From: DATARH01 sp036268075
GTDB lineage: Bacteria > Pseudomonadota > Alphaproteobacteria > ATCC43930 > CGMCC-115725
Length of the DNA stretch: 64,000 nt
Assembly: GCA_036268075.1 (NCBI GenBank)
Contig: DATAUV010000015.1
Coordinates: 1-64,000, forward strand
Direction of reading: 5' to 3'
Position 1 is the first letter of the stretch; every line of letters starts with the position of its first letter. A program made the translations under genes and the position numbers. Below the pieces are notes generated by a model. It did no database searches, was not told the DNA's origin, and was given only the letters and a program-made list of their open reading frames with translations. Positions 44,630 to 52,476 of this stretch are shown here, piece by piece.

Positions 44630-45283
44630 CTAGCGCAGCGCGCTCTGCCCCTTGAGCTGAACGATCGCGTTGGTGATATCGGCACCCCATTGGTGGTAGC
44701 CGGACGAGGTCAGATGCTGGCCGTCGGTGGTCGGCCACTGGCCGGGGGTCGCGAACGCGGTCGAATCGATGAACCTGCACGGCGCCACGCTCTGCGCCAG
44801 AAACTCCGACATCTCCTTGACCCGCTCGGTGGTCTTGAAATACGGCGGACCCGGATTGCCCCAGATCGGCCCGACCCAGACGCAGGCGATGTTGTCGCCG
44901 TGGATGCGCGTGGTCAGCGTGTGGATCTGGTCGTAAATCCACGCTCGCGGAAACGCGCTGCCATACGAGGCCATCGTGTCGGCCAGCTCGACGACGATCA
45001 GGTTGGGGTGGACCTTGCCGATCAGGTCGTTGAGGTTGAACGTCGGCTGGCTCTTCCCCGTATCGGTGATCGGCGCCGCGTTGTCGTCGTGTTCGCCGCG
45101 GCCGCACGAGACGGTGGTTCGATAGAGCCAATCGCCGGCATTGGCGCCGCACATGCCATAGGAATGGACCGACGCGCCCTGCGCCTCGAGCTGGTTGTGC
45201 AGATTGGTCAGAAGGTAATCGCGCCCGGCCATGTGGCTGTCGCCGATCGCCAGAATCACCATTCCCGCAAGTGCCGCATTCAT
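44630..45283 (-). CDS. SGNH hydrolase, tandem copy 3
   Basis: A 217-residue paralogue with AIGDSHMA, VVELADTMASYG, CVWVGPIWGNPG and TTDGQHLTSSGY. The block-III glycine is changed to alanine (ELAD where copies 1, 2 and 4 have LGD or MGD). The four conserved cysteines are present. ATG 45283 follows GGGAG at 13 bases. It shares MCGANAGDW with copy 4 (MCGTNAGDW), so these two are the closest pair. Confidence 0.85.
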   Translation of the reverse strand: MNAALAGMVILAIGDSHMAGRDYLLTNLHNQLEAQGASVHSYGMCGANAGDWLYRTTVSCGRGEHDDNAAPITDTGKSQPTFNLNDLIGKVHPNLIVVELADTMASYGSAFPRAWIYDQIHTLTTRIHGDNIACVWVGPIWGNPGPPYFKTTERVKEMSEFLAQSVAPCRFIDSTAFATPGQWPTTDGQHLTSSGYHQWGADITNAIVQLKGQSALR

Positions 45284-45355
45284 GTGCCGTTTACTCCCTC
45301 GCGCCGCAGGGCGCTTCTGTGCTGGCCCCTATACCGTATCCGTCTTAATTCCCGA

Positions 45356-46021
45356 CTAATGCCGCGGCAATCCCTGGGCAATCTGGTCGATGGAACTTAC
45401 GAGATACTTATCCCACATCTCGGTGCCCTGCATCGTCAGGTGGATACCGTCGCGCGTAGGCCATTGGCCCGGCTTCGAAAATTGCAGCGAATCGATGTAG
45501 TGGCAGGGCGTCACGATCTGCGACAAATAGTCCGATTCTTCCTTCACGCGCGTATAAGTCTTCTTATACGGGCCGCCTTCGCTGCCCCAGGGCGGTCCGA
45601 TCCAGATGCACGGCAGGTTCCGCGCCTTGACCGAGACCAGCAGATTGTGGACCTGGTCCTCGATCAATTCCCGCGGCAGGGCCGGCATCATCCCGTACCC
45701 GGCCATCGTGTCGCCAAGCTCGATGACGACGAGGTTGGGGCTATAGCGGTTGATCAGATTGGGCAGCGACCAGCCGCGCAGGTCGCGCTGGGTCTCGATC
45801 TTGGCCGGCATGTTGTTGTGCTTTTCACCGCGGCCGCAGACGATCGGCGAGGGGTTGATCCAGTCGCTGCCGGCCGCGCCGCACACGCCGAACGAATGCA
45901 CCTGCGCCCCCTGGCTCACCAGCGCGTCCTGCAGCGGGTCGTTGAAAAATCCCACGGCGGCGATATGGCTGTCGCCGACGATCAGCATGACCAACCCGGC
46001 CAATGCCATATTCATAATCAC
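45356..46021 (-). CDS. SGNH hydrolase, tandem copy 2
   Basis: A 221-residue paralogue with IVGDSHIA, VVIELGDTMAGYG, CIWIGPPWGSEGG and RDGIHLTMQG. The internal region between the first two cysteine motifs differs most from the other copies (ending CGRGEKHNN). It has the same short hydrophobic N-terminus (MIMNMALAGLVMLIVGDS). Spacing of 27 bp from copy 1 supports one transcript. Confidence 0.85.
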   Translation of the reverse strand: MIMNMALAGLVMLIVGDSHIAAVGFFNDPLQDALVSQGAQVHSFGVCGAAGSDWINPSPIVCGRGEKHNNMPAKIETQRDLRGWSLPNLINRYSPNLVVIELGDTMAGYGMMPALPRELIEDQVHNLLVSVKARNLPCIWIGPPWGSEGGPYKKTYTRVKEESDYLSQIVTPCHYIDSLQFSKPGQWPTRDGIHLTMQGTEMWDKYLVSSIDQIAQGLPRH

Positions 46022-46048
46022 GTTCTCCCCCGATCCTTGCGCGCACCA

Positions 46049-46708
46049 TTAATGTCGATGCAGCGTCGCGGCGTATTTTTCAACCTCGTTGGCGATGTCG
46101 TTGCCCCAAATCTGATAACTCTCGACGGTCAGGTGCTCGCCGTCATAGGTCGGCCACTCGCCGGGCTTCGAAAAAGTCAGCGAGTCGATGTAATGGCACG
46201 GCGCGACCAGCCCCGACAGGTAGTCGGACAATTCCTTGACCCGCGCGAAGGTCTTCTTCGAGGCGCCGCCCTCGGTACCCCAGGCCGGCCCGACCCACAC
46301 GCACGGAACATGCGCCGCCCGCACCGGCTGCATCAGCTCGGCGACCTGCGTCGAGATCCAGTCCTTCGGCAATTCGGGGGTCTGTCCGTACCCGGCCATG
46401 TTGTCGCCGAGCTCGACCACCAGGAGGTTGGGGTGATAGCGGTGCAGCAGCGTGTCGAGCGACCACACCTTGGCCTTGTCGGTCTTCTCGATCTGCGCCT
46501 CTTCCAGATTGTGGCGCTGGCCGCGGCCGCACGGCAGCACGGTCTGCGCCACCCAATCGTGCGGGCCCGATCCGCAGACGCCAAAGGAATGCACGCTCGC
46601 GCCCTGGTCCTCGATGGCTGTATGCAGCGACGACAGCAGGAAATCCTTGGCGGCGAGATGGCTGTCTCCGATCATCAATACAACCAGCCCCGCCATGGCC
46701 AAATTCAT
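46049..46708 (-). CDS. SGNH hydrolase, tandem copy 1
   Basis: A 219-residue SGNH protein. Catalytic Ser16 is in MIGDSH, the oxyanion-region block is VVELGDNMAGYG, and Asp189-His192 are in YDGEHLT. Of the four copies only this one keeps Asn in the GDN position (the others have Thr), so it may be the most active. Conserved cysteines VCG, PCGRG, PCVW and APCHY suggest disulfides and therefore export, although the N-terminus is too short for a normal signal peptide. It lies 109 bp downstream of bcsC. Confidence 0.86.
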   Translation of the reverse strand: MNLAMAGLVVLMIGDSHLAAKDFLLSSLHTAIEDQGASVHSFGVCGSGPHDWVAQTVLPCGRGQRHNLEEAQIEKTDKAKVWSLDTLLHRYHPNLLVVELGDNMAGYGQTPELPKDWISTQVAELMQPVRAAHVPCVWVGPAWGTEGGASKKTFARVKELSDYLSGLVAPCHYIDSLTFSKPGEWPTYDGEHLTVESYQIWGNDIANEVEKYAATLHRH

Positions 46709-46817
46709 CTCAAATCAGCCTTATCCCGCGCAACGGCTAACACCGTGCGGGTGAACTAATCTACGAAATTGGTGAAAATGCGATTACCGGCCGCACGCCG
46801 CGGTCTGGACCGCGACG

Positions 46818-49793
46818 CTATTGCGACGATTTCGGCAGCGGGTCGCCCGGCAGGATCGGCGCGACCGGCGGCGGGTCGGAGAACGTCTTGCGGATGTACA
46901 GCTTGACGATCCCCTCGTTGTAGGAATTGCCGTTGTCATACTGGGCCGAGGCGCCGATCGCCAGATCCTTGTCGAGCGCGTATTCGACCTGAGCGCGCAG
47001 ATCGGTCGCGAGACCGGTCGAGTGGGCGCCGGAATAGACCACGTTGCTGTCGCTGGACGAGCCCTCGGCGGCTACGAGTGCGGCCTGCGCGCCCGGATTG
47101 TTGGGGAAATACGGGCTCGAATCCGAATTGAAGTGCTGCACCCCCAGCGCGACCGCGGCCAGATAGCTCCACCGGTCCCAGCGGCCCTGGTATTCGACCG
47201 GGAAGGTCAGCGCGACGTAATTGGCCGGGCTGAAATACCCGCCCTGACCAAAGCTGTAAAAGCCGAGGTTTTTGTCGAAGTGGAAATAGTTCAGGTTGAC
47301 CCCGACCCGGACCGCGTCGGTATCGGTCTTCCACGGCCGGAAATAGGCGCCGACGATGCTCTCGATCTCGCTGTTCTGCGCCACGTTGGTGCCGGCCAGA
47401 TACGCGCCGCCCGCCTGCGCGAACGCGCCGACATTGGTGTCGTCGAAATAGACGCCGGCGCGAGCGCCGGTCTTGGTGACGCCGCCCCAGGTCCGGTTGC
47501 CGCCAAAGGCGTTGCCGGTGAGCGCGTTAACCGAGGCGAGCGAGGCGCGGGTGCCGGCATAGGACAGGAGGCTGTCGGTGACCGGTTCGCGCAGCCCCTC
47601 GAGCTTCACGCTCAACTGGTCGCCAAGGAATCTCGGCTGGTAGGCGACGTCGCCGATCCAATTGGTGACCGGGAATCCCCAGGCCGATTCGCCGATCTTG
47701 GCGCTGAACGGGCCGTAGGCGTAGCCGAGCGAGCCGAGGACGCCAAACGCGCTCTGCTCGGCGGGCGTCACCATGCTGGACCCGACGATGCTGAGGTACT
47801 GGTTGGCGCCGAACTGCGCCAGCGACGAGCTGCCGAGCTGCCCGGCATCGAGCCAGAGGGGGCTCACCGACACCGTCATCTTGCCGGTCATCCACGGCGA
47901 GAAGGTGCCGTCGACCGGAGCCGCGATCTCGTTGAGCTGGCTGATCCCGGCGGTGCCGATGCGGCCGCGATAGACAAACGCGCCCTCGACCATCGGGCTG
48001 TTCTCGGATTCGATCTGCGCCATGCTGCGCTCGATGTCGAGCTGCAGCGAATCCTGCGGCTGCACAGCATCGGCGTTGTCGGCGGGTGCGGCCGGCTGCT
48101 GGTACGCCGCGATCGGCACCGGACCCGGCACGTTGAGCTCGAGCTGGGCGACCTGCTGGCGCTGGGTACTGGCGCTGACGACCGGCGCGGCGTCGGAGCC
48201 GAGATCGCCGGTCGACACGGCGTCGGAGGGCAGGCTCGCGAGCTGTATCCGGGCGGTGGCGGGCGCCTTCGCGGGGGACCCAAGATCGGCGCTGCCGGCC
48301 GAGCGCGCGGTGTTTTCGAGCGGCGGCGGCTCCGACGATCCCGCCGCTTCAGACAAGTCGCCGGCCGCGCCGGGCGGCGCGACGGTATTGCCGGAACCCG
48401 GCATCGAGCTGCCCTTACCGCTGGTCACCAGTCGCTGGGTGTCGAGCGTGGCGAGCAGATCGCGCGCCTCGCCGCCTTTCCCCACGGCGGCCAGCATCTT
48501 CGCCCGCTCGGTCGTGCCGGCGACGAGGATGTCGCCGCGGAGCTTGACCATGTCGGGCGTGCGCGCGGCGGCCGGGATGCGGTCGAGCTTGGTCAGCGCG
48601 TCGGCCGGCCGATGCTGCTCGTCGTCGAAGATCGCCGCGGCGTAGACCGCGAGCGGCGTGTTGCCCGACGCGGCCGGGTCCATTGTCGCGAAACCCTGCG
48701 CCGCCGCGCCCTGTCCGGCGAGAAAGCGGGCATAATCGAGCCGTGCCCACGGGGTCGTCGGATCGGCTGCGATCGCCTGCTGGAATTTTACCCGCGCCGT
48801 CGCCGCATCGCCTTTCACGGCTGCGTCCTTGGCCGCGCTGCACAGCGCCTCGGCCGGCGACGCCGAAGCGCCGCCGATCTTGGCCCGGTCGGCGACACCG
48901 AGCCGCGACGCGACCGCCGCGGCCTCGGAGGTCTTGCCCTCTTCGGTCAAGACGGCCGCGAGCCCGATCAGCGCCTCGCTGTTTTGCGGCTTCCCTGCGA
49001 GCGCCCGGCGAAAGGCCTGCTCCGCCCCTTGTCTGTTGCCGAGCTTGGCCTCGACCTCGCCGAGCAAAAGCTCAGCGCCCCAATCATCCGGCCGTGTTTG
49101 CGCGAGGAGCGGCGTCAGGATCGATTTCGCGCGCTGGTAGTTGCCGGCCGCGACCGCCGCCTTGGCGTCCTGCACACTTGCCCAGAAGCTCGCGCTGTCA
49201 TAGGCCGCCGCCCATTCCCGCTGGCGCGCCGGAACCGCCTTGATCGCGCGGCCGATCAGGTCGCGGGAATCGGCGAAGCGGCCCTGGCGGAGCCGCACCA
49301 TGCCTAGCCCGGCGAGCGCGTCGCCGTCATCGGCATGCAGCTTGAGCGCCGCCGCAAACTGCGCCTCGGCGCCGCCAAGGTTACCCTGCTGCAGCGCGGC
49401 ATAGGCCTGGTAGTCGATCGACGGCGCCTTGTCGGCGGCGCCGAGATCGGCCGTGTCGACCCGACCCGCCGCGACCGCGGTTCGCAGCGTCGCCACCCGC
49501 CCGTCCTTGGGCGCCGATTGCTGCAGCCGGCTGAGGTAATTGCGCGCATCGGCGACATTGCCCTGCTGCAATTCGAGCACGGTATAGGCATAGAGCGCGT
49601 CGGGCTGGCCGGGGCTGAGCTGGAGCAGCTTGTCGAGCGAATCGCGGGCGAGGTCGGGGCGGTCCTTGAGCCGCCAGTAATTGGCTTTGTCGAGGAGGAT
49701 CTGCTCGGCGCTGTCGGCCGCGCGCACGGCCGCCGGGGGGATGGCCGCGGTCAGCAGCAACCCCAGCGCTAGCTGCCGGGCCCACAACTTCAT
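46818..49793 (-). CDS. bcsC: Cellulose synthase outer-membrane exporter BcsC (TPR plus beta-barrel)
   Basis: A 991-residue protein. Signal peptide (1-25, AAVRA); TPR repeats over about residues 27-460 (EQILLDKANYWRLKDRPDLA, ALAGLGMVRLRQGRF, WARLDYARFLAGQG); a Ser/Pro/Ala-rich linker (about 460-600); and a C-terminal BCSC barrel (FYSFGQGGYFSPANYVALTFP, AIGASAQYDNG). BcsC binds peptidoglycan and passes the glucan chain through the outer membrane. It is shorter than ~1,300-residue BcsC of Komagataeibacter, with fewer TPRs. An AGGAGGAAAG ribosome-binding site precedes ATG 49793. Confidence 0.94.
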   Translation of the reverse strand: MKLWARQLALGLLLTAAIPPAAVRAADSAEQILLDKANYWRLKDRPDLARDSLDKLLQLSPGQPDALYAYTVLELQQGNVADARNYLSRLQQSAPKDGRVATLRTAVAAGRVDTADLGAADKAPSIDYQAYAALQQGNLGGAEAQFAAALKLHADDGDALAGLGMVRLRQGRFADSRDLIGRAIKAVPARQREWAAAYDSASFWASVQDAKAAVAAGNYQRAKSILTPLLAQTRPDDWGAELLLGEVEAKLGNRQGAEQAFRRALAGKPQNSEALIGLAAVLTEEGKTSEAAAVASRLGVADRAKIGGASASPAEALCSAAKDAAVKGDAATARVKFQQAIAADPTTPWARLDYARFLAGQGAAAQGFATMDPAASGNTPLAVYAAAIFDDEQHRPADALTKLDRIPAAARTPDMVKLRGDILVAGTTERAKMLAAVGKGGEARDLLATLDTQRLVTSGKGSSMPGSGNTVAPPGAAGDLSEAAGSSEPPPLENTARSAGSADLGSPAKAPATARIQLASLPSDAVSTGDLGSDAAPVVSASTQRQQVAQLELNVPGPVPIAAYQQPAAPADNADAVQPQDSLQLDIERSMAQIESENSPMVEGAFVYRGRIGTAGISQLNEIAAPVDGTFSPWMTGKMTVSVSPLWLDAGQLGSSSLAQFGANQYLSIVGSSMVTPAEQSAFGVLGSLGYAYGPFSAKIGESAWGFPVTNWIGDVAYQPRFLGDQLSVKLEGLREPVTDSLLSYAGTRASLASVNALTGNAFGGNRTWGGVTKTGARAGVYFDDTNVGAFAQAGGAYLAGTNVAQNSEIESIVGAYFRPWKTDTDAVRVGVNLNYFHFDKNLGFYSFGQGGYFSPANYVALTFPVEYQGRWDRWSYLAAVALGVQHFNSDSSPYFPNNPGAQAALVAAEGSSSDSNVVYSGAHSTGLATDLRAQVEYALDKDLAIGASAQYDNGNSYNEGIVKLYIRKTFSDPPPVAPILPGDPLPKSSQ

Positions 49794-49850
49794 CTTTCCT
49801 CCTGCCGGGGAAAAACCCCCAGGGCGACGCGCCAGCGCATTGTGACGCCC

Positions 49851-52436
49851 CTATCCCGCGCCGATCAACCGTCGCTCGGAAGGCGACGAATTTCGCGAGC
49901 TTCTGAATGGATTAGGCGGGAGCTGCGGTTGCGTCGTCGTCGCCGGAGCCGACTCGGACGGAGCGGCGACGCCCTGCTCCTTGGCCATCGACTGGGCCAT
50001 CCGCAAATCGTCGAGCGCCTCTTCGTTGTTGCCGCGGGCGTGCGCGAGCTGGCCCTTGAGATAGTAAATCCACGGGTTCTTCGGATTGGCGTCGTCGGCC
50101 TTTTGCAGATATCCGTCGGCGGCGTCGTAATCCTTCGCCTGGATCGCCCCGTTGACGACCGCGCGGACGACGTCGATATTGCTCGGATCCTGTTGGAATG
50201 CCTTGTCGAAATACTGCATTGCCTCGGTGTCCTTACCGCCCGCCGAATAGATCCGGCCGAGCGTGACCAGCACGATCTTGTCGTTGGGCCGGGCCGCGTA
50301 AAGCGGCGCCATCAGATCGTAGGCGTCCGCGACGCGGTGCGCGTTGAGCAGCTTGTCGACCTCGCGCGCGAGGAGGATGGCCTTGACCGCGAGCAGGTCG
50401 TCGAGATCGTCGCCGTTGAGGAGGCCCGACGCCTGGATCTGGTTCGCGGCGGCGAGGGCATCCGGATATCGGCCGGCCGTCGTCAGCAGCTTGGCATAGT
50501 CGATTCCGGCCTTGGCCCCGTCGGCGCCGCCGCGCGCCATGGCGTCGCGCGCCAGGCGAATCGCCGCGTCGTGCTCGCCGGTGCGGTAGATGTCATAGAC
50601 CGCGACGCGCCGCTCGTCGGGCTGGATGCTGGGGTTGGTGTAGAGCGCGGTCAGGATCTTGAGCGCCTCGGCCTTGTTGCCGGATGCGATCAGCCGCTTC
50701 GCCCGGTCCTCCGTTCCCTTCGACAGGATGCGGTCGCGGAAATTCGCCAGGTCCTTCGAACGGTCGGCGGCGGGCACGCGGTCGATCTTGTCGAGCGCGT
50801 CGGCCCAATGGTCCTGCTGGGTGTCGTACATTGCCGCCGCGAGGACGCCGGTCGAGCTGTTGCCGGTCTGCGACGGGTCGATGATCCTGAACCCCTCGTC
50901 GACCCGGCCGGTGCCGGCGAGGAAGCGGGCGTAGTCGAGCCGCACCCACGGGTCTTTCGGATCGGTCGCGATCGCCTCCTTGAAGCGCTGCTCGGCGAGT
51001 TGGTTGTTGCCGTTGGCCTCGGCGTCCTTGGCCGCCTTGCGCAGCGCCTCGGCCTGGCTGCCGCCCCCGCCCGTACCCCCGGCGGCGAGCTTGGCCCGTT
51101 GCGCGGGGGTCAGCCGCGCGGTGACCTGCGCGGCGTCGGCGGTCTTGCCTGCGGCGGTCAGCACGCCCGCGAGGCCCATCAGCGCGTCGCCGTTGCGCGG
51201 CTGCGCGGCGAGGACGCGGCGATAGGCGGCCTCGGCCGCGGCGTTGTTCTTGAGCTTTGCCTCGATATTGGCGAGCACCATCTCGGCGCCGGCCGCGTTG
51301 GCGTGCGGGTGCGCCAGGAGCCCCACGAGGATGCCCCGCGCCTGCTGCAACTTGCCGGCCGCCTGCAGCGATTTCGCCTGCTGCACCGCGCCCCAGAAGG
51401 CCGCGCTTTCATAAGCCGCGGCCCATTGCTTCTGGGTCGCCGGATCGGCCTTCATCGCCCGGCCGAGCAGGTCGCGCGCCTCGCGAAACCGTTCCTGGCG
51501 CAGCCGCACCAGCCCGAGCCCGCCCAGCGCCTGCGGGTCGTTGGCATTGGCCTTGAGGTCGGTGGCGAATTCCTTTTCGGCGACGCCCGTCTTGCCGTGC
51601 CTGAGGTCGAGATAGGCCTGCGACTGCGCCTGGCCGGCGCCCTGCCCCTGCGCGCCGGCGCTCTGGTTGGCGATGTCGTTAGCGCGCTGGCGCACCTCCT
51701 GGTCGTTCGGGAACTGCGCCAGGTACTGCCCGTAATATTCGCGCGTCGCGCCCCACAGCAGCGCCTGGCGCCACGCCTTGACCGCGTCGGCGCCGACGAC
51801 CGGGTCCTTGCTGAGCTTGATCGCGGCGGCGAGGCCCTCGGGCCGGGTCGTCTCGCGGTTGATCAGCACCTGCGCCAGCGCGAGCTGGATCGCCTTGTCG
51901 TTGGGCGCGGATTGGGCTAGCTGGGTGAGCCCGTCCTTGGCCTGCTCCCACCCGCCGGGCGTCCCGGCGAGCGTCATGTAGTACTCGACGCCAAAGCTCG
52001 GCGGCGGCGGGCCGTGAAAGGTCTGCTGGTATTTCTGGATCGCCTCGGTGAGCTGGCCGCTCTGCGCGAGCTTGCGCGCCTCGTTGAGCTCGCTCGGGCC
52101 AACCTTGCCGGCGCGGATCGCGTTTTCGAGATCGGCGATGCGCGGGCTGCCCGGCGATGCCTTCTGCAGCCGCGACAGGGTGGTGCGCGCGTCGGGCACC
52201 TTGCCCTGCTGCACGTCGAGCATGCCGAGCTGATACAGCGCCTCGGACTGGTTCGGGTTGAGGAACAACAGCTTGGTCAGCGCCTCGATGGCGAGGTCGG
52301 GGCGGTCCTTGAGGCGCCAGTAATTGGCCTTGTCGAGCAGGACCTGCTCGGCGTCCTCGGCCGCGAGGACGGCGCTCGCCGGGATCGCCGCCGCCAGCAG
52401 CAACCCGAGTACGAAAGGCCGAACCCACGATCCCAT
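49851..52436 (-). CDS. Periplasmic TPR protein paralogous to the BcsC N-terminus, without barrel
   Basis: An 861-residue exported protein: signal peptide (about 1-24), then TPR repeats across nearly the whole length. Its first repeats (EQVLLDKANYWRLKDRPDLAIEAL) are nearly the same as those of BcsC next door, and WVRLDYARFLAGTG and ALGGLGLVRLRQERF recur at matching places. There is no beta-barrel; the end is a disordered PPNPFRSSRNSSPSERR tail. It looks like a duplicated BcsC periplasmic scaffold. ATG 52436 or GTG 52439 starts it. Confidence 0.88.
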   Translation of the reverse strand: MGSWVRPFVLGLLLAAAIPASAVLAAEDAEQVLLDKANYWRLKDRPDLAIEALTKLLFLNPNQSEALYQLGMLDVQQGKVPDARTTLSRLQKASPGSPRIADLENAIRAGKVGPSELNEARKLAQSGQLTEAIQKYQQTFHGPPPPSFGVEYYMTLAGTPGGWEQAKDGLTQLAQSAPNDKAIQLALAQVLINRETTRPEGLAAAIKLSKDPVVGADAVKAWRQALLWGATREYYGQYLAQFPNDQEVRQRANDIANQSAGAQGQGAGQAQSQAYLDLRHGKTGVAEKEFATDLKANANDPQALGGLGLVRLRQERFREARDLLGRAMKADPATQKQWAAAYESAAFWGAVQQAKSLQAAGKLQQARGILVGLLAHPHANAAGAEMVLANIEAKLKNNAAAEAAYRRVLAAQPRNGDALMGLAGVLTAAGKTADAAQVTARLTPAQRAKLAAGGTGGGGSQAEALRKAAKDAEANGNNQLAEQRFKEAIATDPKDPWVRLDYARFLAGTGRVDEGFRIIDPSQTGNSSTGVLAAAMYDTQQDHWADALDKIDRVPAADRSKDLANFRDRILSKGTEDRAKRLIASGNKAEALKILTALYTNPSIQPDERRVAVYDIYRTGEHDAAIRLARDAMARGGADGAKAGIDYAKLLTTAGRYPDALAAANQIQASGLLNGDDLDDLLAVKAILLAREVDKLLNAHRVADAYDLMAPLYAARPNDKIVLVTLGRIYSAGGKDTEAMQYFDKAFQQDPSNIDVVRAVVNGAIQAKDYDAADGYLQKADDANPKNPWIYYLKGQLAHARGNNEEALDDLRMAQSMAKEQGVAAPSESAPATTTQPQLPPNPFRSSRNSSPSERRLIGAG

Positions 52437-52476
52437 CACCCGTCCCTTCGCGCTCGCGGACCGGCCGCGCGCCGGC

